DNA of 64,000 bases, taken from positions 149,102-213,101 of the forward strand of contig NZ_VZDO01000009.1 in the NCBI RefSeq assembly GCF_008802405.1. Reading direction: 5' to 3'. Each line of letters begins with the position of its first letter. Positions within the stretch are counted from its first letter, which is position 1. This DNA is from Plantimonas leprariae. Lineage in GTDB: Bacteria; Pseudomonadota; Alphaproteobacteria; Rhizobiales; Rhizobiaceae. Positions 45,547 through 53,262 of the stretch are shown in pieces. The notes below the pieces were generated by a model. It was not told the origin of the DNA. It worked only from the letters and a program-made list of their open reading frames with translations, and did not search any database. Position numbers and translations under genes: made by a program.

Positions 45547-45819
45547 ATGCTGCCGATCGTCCTGACCAACGCCCTCCACCGCCGCCCCTGGACGCGGCGC
45601 CTCGTCCTCGCCGCGGGCTACCTCGGCGGGGCCGTCGCGCTCGCCTACGGCGGCCTCCTGTTCTGGACGGGCAGCATGAATGACGCGATGGAGTCTGGCT
45701 GGTGGATGGTCGGCGGGATCGCCGCGTGGCACTACACCGCGGAGGCCCAGACCCTATCCCAGCGCGAGCGCAGGGCCGCGTTGCCTGCTGTCAGCAAGCC
45801 CGATCCGATCGAATCCTAA
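45547..45819 (+). CDS. Small membrane protein
   Basis: A 90-residue protein with a positively charged N-terminus (HRRPWTRR) and two hydrophobic segments at about residues 19-42 and 52-62. It is preceded by AAGGAGG. No family is recognised. It may belong with the mobilisation genes or with surface exclusion; both are only guesses from position. Confidence 0.6.
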   Translation: MLPIVLTNALHRRPWTRRLVLAAGYLGGAVALAYGGLLFWTGSMNDAMESGWWMVGGIAAWHYTAEAQTLSQRERRAALPAVSKPDPIES

Positions 45820-45988
45820 GCCGCCTGGACGCCGTTCCGTAACGCCTCTACGGCATCCTCGGTCGCGGGCGCCGATGCCCAAGCGCGAGCGTCGCCGACA
45901 CGTCGGCGAGGCAGCTACCCCCGGCCGGGATGCCGCTGGTCGAGGCCGGAACGGCCGCCGGGGCGGCCAGCAGATCGAGGAAACGACC

Positions 45989-46138
45989 ATGGGACAGGCA
46001 GCCATCCAGATCACCGCAGGCATCCGCAGCCGCTGGGTCCGCGCGCTGGCGGTCATGGGGCTGATGGCCCTGCCGCCCGTCATGCTCCTGAGCGCCCCCG
46101 TCGTGGTCTACGCCGTCTGGAAGGCCCTCTACGGCTGA
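45989..46138 (+). CDS. Tiny single-span membrane protein
   Basis: A 49-residue protein with one long hydrophobic segment (VMGLMALPPVMLLSAPVVVY) after an amphipathic, Arg-containing N-terminus. GAGGAAA lies eight bases before the ATG. It ends just before a strong terminator, so it is the last gene of the small-gene run. Function unknown. Confidence 0.55.
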   Translation: MGQAAIQITAGIRSRWVRALAVMGLMALPPVMLLSAPVVVYAVWKALYG

Positions 46139-46165
46139 GGCCGGCAGGGTTCGCCGGGAACGACG

Positions 46166-46190
46166 AAGGGCGCCCGCATGGGGCGCCCTT
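46166..46190 (+). terminator. Rho-independent terminator ending the small-gene run
   Basis: A perfect 10-bp stem AAGGGCGCCC (46166-46175) and GGGCGCCCTT (46181-46190) with a five-base loop and TTT at its end. It lies between the converging small genes and the TraY-like gene and can work from both strands because of its A and T flanks. Confidence 0.8.
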
Positions 46191-46217
46191 TCGCATGTCT
46201 GCCGCGTCCTCGAGCAC

Positions 46218-48332
46218 CTAGGCCGCCGCTCCGGGGCCGCCGGCCGCCGTCGCCGCAGCCTTCGCCCCGAGCTTCATCCCGGCCTTCGCGCCGTGCCCGC
46301 CGTCCTCTGACCCGCCGCCCGTCCTGCCGGACCCTCCGCCGCCCGGCTTCGGAACGTGGCGGGCGCCGCCCGTGACCCCGGCGACGACCGTGTTCCCGGC
46401 GTCGTCGTCGCCCCACGACGAGGCGCTGTAGCCGATGAACTCGGCGACCTTGGCGGGCATCTGCGTGACCATCCGGTACGACCACTGGATGATGGACCAC
46501 TGGACGTAGAGCATCACGACGACGGACACGATCACCCCGACCGCCCCGATCGTCTGGCCCGCCTGCGAGGACTTGAAGGCGGCGTTGTAGCCTTCCAGGA
46601 AGGCGTTGAGGATCACCGCGTTCATCATGTGCATGGCGACGAAGGCGCCGACGGTCACGATCGGTCGGAGCATCACGCCGACCAGCAGGGAGACGTAGCC
46701 CTGACGCTGCGCCTGTCCGACGAGCTCCGGCTCGTCCAGCCTCACGTGTAGGAAAGCCCATATCGGAACCGCGATCGCCGATTTCACGACCTCCCACGCC
46801 CATGCGGCCAGCGCGAACGTCATGTAGATGAACGGGACGAGCGGCACGAGGTAGCAGAGCATCGCCCCGACGACGATGGCGCTTGCGATCAGCGGCCAGC
46901 CAGCCAGCATCACGAAGTCGAGCAGGCCGCCGCCGATTCCGCCGAACACCGCGCTGCCGCTATAGGCGACAAGCGCCGTGGCCCAGGCTGCCTGCCCAGA
47001 CACGAGCAGCAGGGACCCGAGCGACATCAGGTCCCCGATGGGATCGACCCTCGCGCCGTCGTACCCCGTCAGGTAGTCGGTGACGGGCAGTGTGATTGAC
47101 TCCACGACCGCCGACAGGAGGTTGCTTCCCTGCGCCGCGTCCCCCGTCAGCGCCTCGCCCGTCGAGAGGGCGGCGAGCGCGGTTCCACGCCGTAGCTGGC
47201 CGTCCAACGTCGCAAGGGCAGTTCCGACCGCCCCGTCCAGCGTCTCCCACGCCGCAGGGTCCGGCTTGGTGCGTTCCGCGCGTTCGGCGACGGCCTCGGC
47301 GGACACGAGCGACGAGTGCGCCAAGGTCCGGTAGTAGCTCCCAAGCGCGTACCAGCCCCGCTCCTTGATGTCCCGGAGGACGAGCGTGCGCATGTCGCCG
47401 TCGTCGCCGTTCGAGAGCTTGGCGGCCACCGCCGACAGGCCCCGGTCGTAGCGCTCGCCGGCCTCGCGCAGCGCGGCATCGACGCCCTCTCGAAGGTAGC
47501 CGAGCCGCGCGTAGGCCGTCTCCGCGTCCGGCCCCGCGACATGGGTCTCGGACAGCGTCTTGACCGCCTCCGCGAGCCGCGGAATCCACGCCATCGCGCG
47601 GGCCTCCGAGATTACCGCGGCGACCGCCGCACGCCGCGCGTGACCGAACTCTCCGGCGCCGAACGCGTCCGCCGTCGACAGCGACAGCGACCCGCAGGCC
47701 GGACCCCACGACCACGCGTAGCCCGTCACCCGCGCGGGCTGGTCCTCGCCCCACGGGAACCAGCTTGCACGAGCCGGCAAGACGACCTCCATGCCGGCCG
47801 GCGGGGGCAGCACCGCCGCCCCGTCGCCCTCGATCATCTGGTTCGCCCGCGCGGCGGCATAGGCCTGCGCGCAGACCTCGGACTCGATCACCGCGAGCAC
47901 GATGTCCCGGCCGTTCGCCGACACGGGCGAGAGCGGATGCCCGTCGCGCAGCACGTACTCCGCCGCGCCGGCGGCGGCCGCGTTCGCCATGTTGAGGCCC
48001 GGCCGCGCGAACCCGTCCCGCAGCACGTAGTGGACGACGGACAGGCCGCCCGCGATCGGCACGAGGCACCCGAGGCCCAGGACGACGCGGATCATCGCCG
48101 CCGCACCCGACTGGCGCTCGGACAGCGCCTCGCCGCGCTCGGCCGCGCGCAGGACCATGGACAGCAGGGCGTAGGAGAGAACGCCGCAGGCGACGACGAG
48201 CAGGCCGGCCGAGAGGTAGCGGACGACGGTCGCGAACGCCGTGGTGTCCGACGACAGCGGCAGGATGGTGGTGACGATCCGCCACCCCACGTCCGTCGCG
48301 GGCGGTTCCTTCAGGAGGTCAGCCGGGCTCAC
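46218..48332 (-). CDS. DotA/TraY-family membrane protein
   Basis: A 704-residue polytopic membrane protein. Hydrophobic segments near residues 36-62 and 80-105 are followed by a long, mainly soluble part. A dense membrane domain follows (about 465-640: VFGGIGGGLLDFVMLAGWPL, MLCYLVPLVPFIYMTFALAAW), and a Gly/Lys-rich C-terminal tail ends the protein. The layout matches DotA of type IVB secretion and TraY of IncI plasmids. In those systems the protein is part of the transfer channel and, for TraY, the target of exclusion. No other channel gene is present here. The start is a GTG at 48332 that overlaps the TraD-like stop (GTGA). Confidence 0.75.
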   Translation of the reverse strand: MSPADLLKEPPATDVGWRIVTTILPLSSDTTAFATVVRYLSAGLLVVACGVLSYALLSMVLRAAERGEALSERQSGAAAMIRVVLGLGCLVPIAGGLSVVHYVLRDGFARPGLNMANAAAAGAAEYVLRDGHPLSPVSANGRDIVLAVIESEVCAQAYAAARANQMIEGDGAAVLPPPAGMEVVLPARASWFPWGEDQPARVTGYAWSWGPACGSLSLSTADAFGAGEFGHARRAAVAAVISEARAMAWIPRLAEAVKTLSETHVAGPDAETAYARLGYLREGVDAALREAGERYDRGLSAVAAKLSNGDDGDMRTLVLRDIKERGWYALGSYYRTLAHSSLVSAEAVAERAERTKPDPAAWETLDGAVGTALATLDGQLRRGTALAALSTGEALTGDAAQGSNLLSAVVESITLPVTDYLTGYDGARVDPIGDLMSLGSLLLVSGQAAWATALVAYSGSAVFGGIGGGLLDFVMLAGWPLIASAIVVGAMLCYLVPLVPFIYMTFALAAWAWEVVKSAIAVPIWAFLHVRLDEPELVGQAQRQGYVSLLVGVMLRPIVTVGAFVAMHMMNAVILNAFLEGYNAAFKSSQAGQTIGAVGVIVSVVVMLYVQWSIIQWSYRMVTQMPAKVAEFIGYSASSWGDDDAGNTVVAGVTGGARHVPKPGGGGSGRTGGGSEDGGHGAKAGMKLGAKAAATAAGGPGAAA

Positions 48333-48601
48333 TGTCCCGCCCCCTCGAACTCGGGCACGGGACCTCTCGCCATGTCGGCGAACAAGGCCGCGTCCCGCGG
48401 CTGCATCCGACCAACCAGCGCCGACAGAATCCAGTCCGGCGCAGTGCCGTCGCGCAGCGCCGCGAGCAAGGCGCCGCCGAGGACGACCTTGCGCCTCGTG
48501 TCGTCGCGGCGGCGAGCTTCCCGGAGCGCGGTGTCCGCGCTGGCGAGGGCCGCTTCGAGGCGCGCCTTCTTCTGCGCGAGCCGGTTGAGGTCGAGTGCCA
48601 T
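48329..48601 (-). CDS. Conjugal transfer protein TraD/MobC-like
   Basis: A 90-residue basic helical protein (LNRLAQKKARLEAALASAD, then DDTRRKVVLGGALLAALRDG) resembling the small TraD of Ti plasmids, an accessory factor of the relaxosome. It lies directly beside the oriT, is read away from it, and is divergent from the relaxase side, the same order as traD-oriT-traA on Ti plasmids. It is coupled to the TraY-like gene. The family call is by general resemblance and position. Confidence 0.65.
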   Translation of the reverse strand: MALDLNRLAQKKARLEAALASADTALREARRRDDTRRKVVLGGALLAALRDGTAPDWILSALVGRMQPRDAALFADMARGPVPEFEGAGQ

Positions 48602-48822
48602 GCGGTGTCCTCCCGTTCGTGCCGATCGACCCATCGCCGCCGGCGGAATCCGAAGCGCGGATCGGAAAACTCTTCCGCTCCGAGCGGGCCAACCGCCAGT
48701 TTTGCGAGGTTTCGTGCGGCCCGCAGGCACCCACGCGGAGCGCCCGACAGCCATGGTTCGGCATCGGCTTGCGTCGCGCAAATCGGCGCCTGACGCTCTG
48801 CGTGGGGAAACCGGGAGAACCC

Positions 48823-48862
48823 GAAGGGCGCGATTATACGTTCTGCGAACGTCGCGCCCTGC
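48823..48862. other. oriT: Origin of transfer (oriT) of the Ti/RSF1010 (MOBQ) type
   Basis: The word AAGGGCGCGATTATACGTTC (48824-48843) matches the nic region of Ti-plasmid oriT, AAGGGCGCAATTATACGTC, almost base for base. It is embedded in nested perfect dyads: AGGGCGCGA (48825-48833) with TCGCGCCCT (48852-48860), and ACGTTC (48838-48843) with GAACGT (48847-48852). The nick is expected in the complementary strand within TATAATCGCGCCC. The 299-base gap 48602-48900 holds only this site, between the TraD-like gene and the genes leading to the relaxase. Confidence 0.88.
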
Positions 48863-48900
48863 GGGGCCGGTCCTCCCCGTCGCCGGCGTGGAGGGACGAC

Positions 48901-49134
48901 ATGGACGACATTCTGCCGAGACTTGAGGACGCGGCCCGGTCGCGCTACGCGCTCGCCTGCGAGTACCAGGCGGACCTCCTAGCCTCCGGCACCGCGAGCG
49001 CGGACGACCTCGCCGAGGCCGCAACATACGTGCAGACGGCCGGGGCCGTCGTAGACCCCGAGTACCGCGTTCGTTGCGCGAGGCTCTACGCCACGCTCGC
49101 GGCGCTGGACTACGGTGCAGGGGGCAACCGATGA
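48901..49134 (+). CDS. Small unknown helical protein upstream of the relaxase
   Basis: A 77-residue protein that is almost entirely helical (ILPRLEDAARSRYALACEYQ, TASADDLAEAATYVQTAG). GGAGG lies just upstream (48889-48893). Its stop overlaps the next start (ATGA), placing it at the head of the mobilisation operon that begins at the oriT. It may be a relaxosome accessory protein; no family is recognised. Confidence 0.62.
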   Translation: MDDILPRLEDAARSRYALACEYQADLLASGTASADDLAEAATYVQTAGAVVDPEYRVRCARLYATLAALDYGAGGNR

Positions 49135-49625
49135 GAGCAGCGCTCCTCCTCGCTGCCGCAGTCCTCATGACCGCACCGCCCACGAGCGCCGCCGACTACG
49201 TCTTCCGGGGCAAGCTCGTGCCGATCGAGGCGATGTCCGCGCCCATGCCGCCCGCCCCCGCCGCGCCGGAATGGACGGCCGAGGGGATGCTCGCCCTACG
49301 CCCCGGCGCGACGTACCTGACCGGGCCGACCTACTCCGAGCTCATGGCGGCGGGGCTGCCTTCGCTCGTCGGCAACCGCATCGCGTCCATGCACAACGAG
49401 CCGAGGCCCAGCGCCGTCTACCTCCTGACGTACAACTGGCGCCTCGGGCACGGGTACATGGTCCGGTCGATGGACGAGTCCTTAGCATCGTTCGGGGTCC
49501 GCGCGATCGCGCATGGCGATCGCATCGCACTGAAGGTCGGGACCGCCGGCCTGTGGCTCACCCCGGCCTCGCAGGCCGGCGAGGGGCTTCTCCGTAGGCT
49601 CGATCTTCGCGAAGCGGCGCCATGA
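49131..49625 (+). CDS. Unknown exported protein in the mobilisation operon (TraF/peptidase-like position)
   Basis: A 164-residue protein with a signal peptide (MRAALLLAAAVLMTAPPTSAA) and a mature part rich in aromatic and small residues (GATYLTGPTYSEL, SAVYLLTYNWRLGHGYMVRS). No family is recognised. It is coupled at both ends by ATGA overlaps, to the helical protein before it and to the relaxase after it. An exported protein between oriT and relaxase is unusual; a role at the envelope during transfer can be inferred from location only. Confidence 0.65.
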   Translation: MRAALLLAAAVLMTAPPTSAADYVFRGKLVPIEAMSAPMPPAPAAPEWTAEGMLALRPGATYLTGPTYSELMAAGLPSLVGNRIASMHNEPRPSAVYLLTYNWRLGHGYMVRSMDESLASFGVRAIAHGDRIALKVGTAGLWLTPASQAGEGLLRRLDLREAAP

Positions 49626-51457
49626 CCTCGCTCCGCGACCACGAGGCCCTGTGCCACATCCGGGCGTCGGTCATCCAGCGATCGCGCGGCAAGAGCGCGG
49701 TCGCGGCCGCCGCCTACCGTGCCGCCGCCCGCCTGACGGACGCCCGCACCGGTCAGGTGTGGGACTACTCCCGCAAGCGCGCCGTAACTGATTCCTACGT
49801 CATGGCCCCCGCCGAGGCGCCCGCCTGGGTCTTCGACCGCGAACAGCTCTGGTCGCGCGTCGAACTCTCCGAGCGCCGCCGCGATGCCCAGACCGCCCGC
49901 GAACTCCAAGTCGCGATCCCCCGGGACCTTCCGCGCAGCGCGTGGGGCGCGTTCATCGCCGACGTCGTGGAACCCTATCTCGCGGTCGGGGCCGTAGCCG
50001 ACGTGGCCCTCCATGAGCCGCGTGCAGCCGATCGCGGCGAGCAGCCGCACGTCCACATGCTCCTCACGGTCCGCAAGCTCGACCCCGCGTCCCCGACCGG
50101 ATTCGCGGCGAAACGCAACGAGGCCGTCAACGCCCTCCTGACGAGCGGCGGAAGCCACGGCGGCGGTGCCCGAGGTGATGCCCTGACGCGCGAGCGCGAG
50201 CGCATCGCCGGGGTCATCAACGCGCACCTTCGCGCCGCTGGTTCTAAGCGGCGCGCGGACCACCGGAGCTATGCGGCCCGCGGCGATCCCCGGACCCCCG
50301 AGCCGCCCATGGGCGAGCGCCGCATGGCCGCGGTCCGAACGCGGCATCGACATGATCGCCGAACCGCCGTCGTCGCGGGAATCCGCGAGACCCAGAAGCT
50401 GGACAACGAACTCACCCGAACGGAGATGGACATGGCCTTGAAAGCACGCGGATTCGCCCGCGCTCCCGACCGCAAGACGAAGGCCCCACACCAGCAGGAC
50501 TACAAGCTCGGAATCCTCCGCGACCGCTTCCCCGACGCGGACTTCGCGCCCGACACGGCAGCCGCGCTCTACATGGTCGATGTGCGCGACCCGCGCCGCA
50601 CCCGCGCGCTGCTCCGCGACGGCGCATGGGTCGAGAGCGACGACGAGTCCGGCACCGTGACCGTCTGGGGGGCGCGCAGCCCGGCTGCCGCCACCCTCGC
50701 CGAGGCCATCGGCGAGTCGACGGGCTACGGCATCGACCGCCTCGCGCGCACCGCTGCGGCGAAGAAGCCGGGCAAGGGCCGCCGCAAGGGCAGCATGCCC
50801 GAGGACGAGGCGATCAGTCTCGCCGATCGCTGGAGGCGCCGCGGATTCGCCGACGTGGTGGAGTCGCCTGCCGGGGTCCGCGTCGGCCTCGGCGGACGCA
50901 GCCGCCTCTTGGACTCCGGCGACCACGTGGACCTCGTCGGGCCGGTCAGTGACGTCGCGCTGCGCGCCCTCGCGAGCAAGGCCGCCGAGGATTGGGGCAG
51001 CACCCTTGAGCTCGATGGTCCATGGCCTCCGGAAGCGCAGGCCAGACTCTGGACGGAGTGCCAGCGCCAGGGCGTCGACCTCGCAGGCTACGTCCCGCCG
51101 CCCGCCGTCGCGGCAGCCTGGGCAGCCGAGTCCGGTTCCGTCGCCGACACCGCGACGAAACTCCGCGCGGTGCGCAGCGAGACCCGCGAGGCCGATGTCC
51201 TCTTGTCCGCCGCCGCCGGCGACGTGGCTGCGCTGCGCAAGCTGGACCCCGACCTCCGGGCTTTCGTCACCTCGCACTTGGACGACGACCAGCGGGCGGA
51301 ACTCGCCAAGTCCGCCCGCGAGGAGGTGACGGCCTCGCTCCCGGCCTTCCGCAAGCTCGGGAAGGTCGAGTTGGAGCGAGACCCGAAAGCGGCAACCGTC
51401 GTCGCGCAGCCCGACGTCCCGGCCCCGGCCGACGACTACGAGCGGCGGCCGACGTGA
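49622..51457 (+). CDS. mobA: MobA/MobL-family relaxase (MOBQ)
   Basis: A 611-residue relaxase. The N-terminal nickase has the family segment IQRSRGKSAVAAAAYRAAARL with the probable nucleophile near Y32. The metal-binding three-histidine motif is H131, H143 and H145 (LHEP...QPHVHMLL). It would nick the oriT at 48823-48862. The rest (about 230-611) has no helicase motifs; it is charged and partly helical, as in shorter MobA proteins. The ATG overlaps the preceding stop, and the last gene of the operon overlaps its end as GTGA. Confidence 0.9.
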   Translation: MTSLRDHEALCHIRASVIQRSRGKSAVAAAAYRAAARLTDARTGQVWDYSRKRAVTDSYVMAPAEAPAWVFDREQLWSRVELSERRRDAQTARELQVAIPRDLPRSAWGAFIADVVEPYLAVGAVADVALHEPRAADRGEQPHVHMLLTVRKLDPASPTGFAAKRNEAVNALLTSGGSHGGGARGDALTRERERIAGVINAHLRAAGSKRRADHRSYAARGDPRTPEPPMGERRMAAVRTRHRHDRRTAVVAGIRETQKLDNELTRTEMDMALKARGFARAPDRKTKAPHQQDYKLGILRDRFPDADFAPDTAAALYMVDVRDPRRTRALLRDGAWVESDDESGTVTVWGARSPAAATLAEAIGESTGYGIDRLARTAAAKKPGKGRRKGSMPEDEAISLADRWRRRGFADVVESPAGVRVGLGGRSRLLDSGDHVDLVGPVSDVALRALASKAAEDWGSTLELDGPWPPEAQARLWTECQRQGVDLAGYVPPPAVAAAWAAESGSVADTATKLRAVRSETREADVLLSAAAGDVAALRKLDPDLRAFVTSHLDDDQRAELAKSAREEVTASLPAFRKLGKVELERDPKAATVVAQPDVPAPADDYERRPT

Positions 51458-51927
51458 CCGGCGCGACCGCCATCCTCGAATCTCGCCGGGATGCCCTCGC
51501 GCTCCGGCGGTACACCCGCGAGCGTGCCGCCGGACGCACCGCTGCGGAGTGGGTCACCTACGACGACCGCCTCCGCGCATGGACCCTCGCCGGTAGTGAG
51601 GCCGAGGCCACTACCTCCGGCCGGCCGTGGCGGCGGACCCGCCAGCCGGGCGAGCCGTGGTGCGCGGTCCTTGGCCGGGACCTCACGGTGGCACGCGACG
51701 ACGCCTTGCAGGCGGTTTTCGTCACGCTCGCCGACGACGACCTGTCGGCATGGCGGCGCCTATTCGTCGCCGCCGACCGCGCCCCGGAGCGCTGCCTGTC
51801 GGACTGGCGCGCCTGCGGCCGATGCCTTCTCGCCGCGGTGTCCGGTGAACCCGTCGAGGGGAGCGAAACCCTCGCCGGGAGGTTCGCTGTTCGCGGGATG
51901 GGCAAGCGCAGTCTGGCGGGCATCTGA
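51454..51927 (+). CDS. Unknown protein at the end of the mobilisation operon
   Basis: A 157-residue soluble protein rich in Arg, Trp and Ala, with three cysteines (PWCAVLG, ERCLSDWRACGRC; the last is a C-x2-C pair at about residues 123-126). It could bind metal or DNA, but I know no family. The start is a GTG overlapping the relaxase stop. It is the last gene before the right end of the element. Confidence 0.65.
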   Translation: MTGATAILESRRDALALRRYTRERAAGRTAAEWVTYDDRLRAWTLAGSEAEATTSGRPWRRTRQPGEPWCAVLGRDLTVARDDALQAVFVTLADDDLSAWRRLFVAADRAPERCLSDWRACGRCLLAAVSGEPVEGSETLAGRFAVRGMGKRSLAGI

Positions 51928-52432
51928 AACGGCCGCCCGGCACCCTCTCGCCGCAAGGACTCGACGGGGTGGTCCGATGCCGCCCGGCAAGGACTCACCG
52001 CTCTCGCGGCTCGCAGGAAGGCCCTTAAGAGCGACGGAAGTTTCAAGGGGTAGGAATGTGCCGCCCAACCTCACTTCGTCGTTCTGGCGGCTCGCACAGA
52101 AGCCTCCAGAACGCTCCGGCCTCTTCAGACGGCCTCGGGCACGTCCTCGCGGTCCCCGCCGCCCTCGTGCCGGGCAGCGCCCCGCCTAGGGGCCGGCGGG
52201 ACGGGGGAGGCCCCTCACGGGACTATTGCCTGCTCGCCGGGGGCAGTCGGTCCCGCGCCTGCCTGCGGCGGCGCTCCTGCGGCTACCCCGAGAACCGGTC
52301 TCGCAGCCGAGAACTCCCGCAGCCGTGCCGGCCGCTCCGGTGCTCTGAGTCCTGCGTCGGCTTCGCCAGGGGGCATCTGCCGGTCGTTGGTGCAACGTCC
52401 TCCTACGCCGCAAATTGTTGACAAGCGGTCCG
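51928..52432. other. Right-end region of the element without a clear gene
   Basis: About 500 bases. Open frames here are short, overlapping and very rich in Arg, Pro and Ser, as is usual for non-coding GC-rich DNA, and none has a convincing start. The inverted copy of the TTGTCAACAATT word and a TTGACA lie near 52411-52425, close to the right att site. Confidence 0.6.
52411..52425 (-). repeat. CTTGTCAACAATTTG motif, copy 3, beside attR
   Basis: On the minus strand this reads CTTGTCAACAATTTG, sharing the 13 bases TGTCAACAATTTG with copy 1 at 41415-41427. It lies eight bases from the inverted repeat of the right attachment site, so it could bind a factor involved in excision or a regulator shared with the replication region. 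Confidence 0.5.
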
Positions 52433-52473
52433 GTTAATGTCGCACACCATCAGGAGATTGTGCCCGCCGGCCG
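52433..52473. other. attR attachment site (right junction)
   Basis: Element half: GTTAATGTCGCACACCATC (52433-52451). Core: AG (52452-52453). Chromosomal half: GAGATTGTGCCCGCCGGCC onward, which encodes the end of ...GGHNLL of ComM on the minus strand. Its element half is the inverted image of the attL element half at 16 of 19 positions. Confidence 0.82.
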
Positions 52474-53092
52474 CCGCGACTTCCAGCGCCCGTTTCGGCG
52501 CGTACTGGCCCTTGATGTCGGCGAGGTCGGGCAACGCCTCGCCTGCGGATCGAACCGCCGGTTCCGGCCGGCTCATCACCTGCGTGCCGCGAAAATGGTT
52601 GGCCATCTGGATGAGGCTGCGGGGTGCGAGGATCGGCATCTCGGCGCTCGCCCAGGCGGCTTCCGGACCGCAAGGCGCCGGGCAGATCAGGCCGAGGCCG
52701 GCGGCGTTCGCCGCCATCGCGGCGGGCAGCACGCCGGCGACGGCGGAGATCGTACCGTCGAGCGACAGTTCGCCGAGAACGACGTAGCCGGCGAGCGCGT
52801 CGGCGGGAAGCGCGCCCAGCGCCGCCATCAGGCCGAGCGCGATCGCGAGGTCGTAGTGCGAGCCCTCCTTCGGCAGGTCGGCCGGCGCGAGGTTCACCGT
52901 CACCTTCTTCGGCGGCATGGCGAGGCCGGAGGCGTGGAGCGCCGCCTGCACCCGCTCGCGGCTTTCCGCCACCGCCTTGTCGGCGAGGCCGACGATCTGG
53001 ATGCCCATCTTGCCGGGGGCGATCATCACCTGGACGTCGACGGGCACGGCATCGACGCCCTGGAACGCGACCGTCCTCACATGCGAAACCAT
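52454..53092 (-). pseudogene. comM: comM (yifB) 5' part, cut by the integrated element
   Basis: The N-terminal 213 codons of ComM: MVSHVRTVAFQGVDAVPVDV start, VGLADKAVAESRERVQAAL, LAPADLPKEGSHYDL and GELSLDGTISAVAGVLP, up to AAAGGHNLL just before the Walker A loop. Translation would run into the element and stop at 52403, giving a protein with no ATPase site. The ATG at 53092 matches the usual ComM start; an in-frame ATG eight codons upstream is not needed. The remainder of the gene is at 23495-24386, 28 kb away. Confidence 0.92.
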
Positions 53093-53262
53093 GACCCGAT
53101 CCCTCGCGGGAATCACGCCACGCCCGCTCCGCGAGTGAGCACGATCTTCCGGCGTCCCGCTAGGGGGTGGACGGGATCATAAACAGAACGGTGGCGGAAC
53201 GAATCGACGCCGCGACGCGGGCGGGAGCGGCGCGATCACGCGCAACTCAACTGGCCGTGCCC

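Larger units (their letters stand above)
24389..52453. mobile_element. Integrative mobilizable element (about 28.06 kb) inserted in comM
   Basis: The element is bounded by half-sites in the two comM fragments. It carries its own large serine recombinase at the left end, and a replication gene with iteron-like repeats, an oriT, a MobA/MobL relaxase and metal-resistance cargo. No conjugation pilus or VirB-type set is present, except for one DotA/TraY-like protein, so transfer needs a helper. The two ends carry an imperfect inverted repeat: GTTAATGTCGCACACC (52433-52448) and GGTGTGCTACATTAAC (24392-24407). comM is a known integration hot spot in other bacteria (for example AbaR islands), but those use Tn7-like transposases, not a serine integrase. 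Confidence 0.92.

Noticed and set aside
47316..48926. A 536-residue open frame opposite the TraY-like gene
   Set aside because: The minus strand has a coherent membrane protein with coupled neighbours; the opposite frame is Arg-rich shadow sequence that also runs through the oriT.
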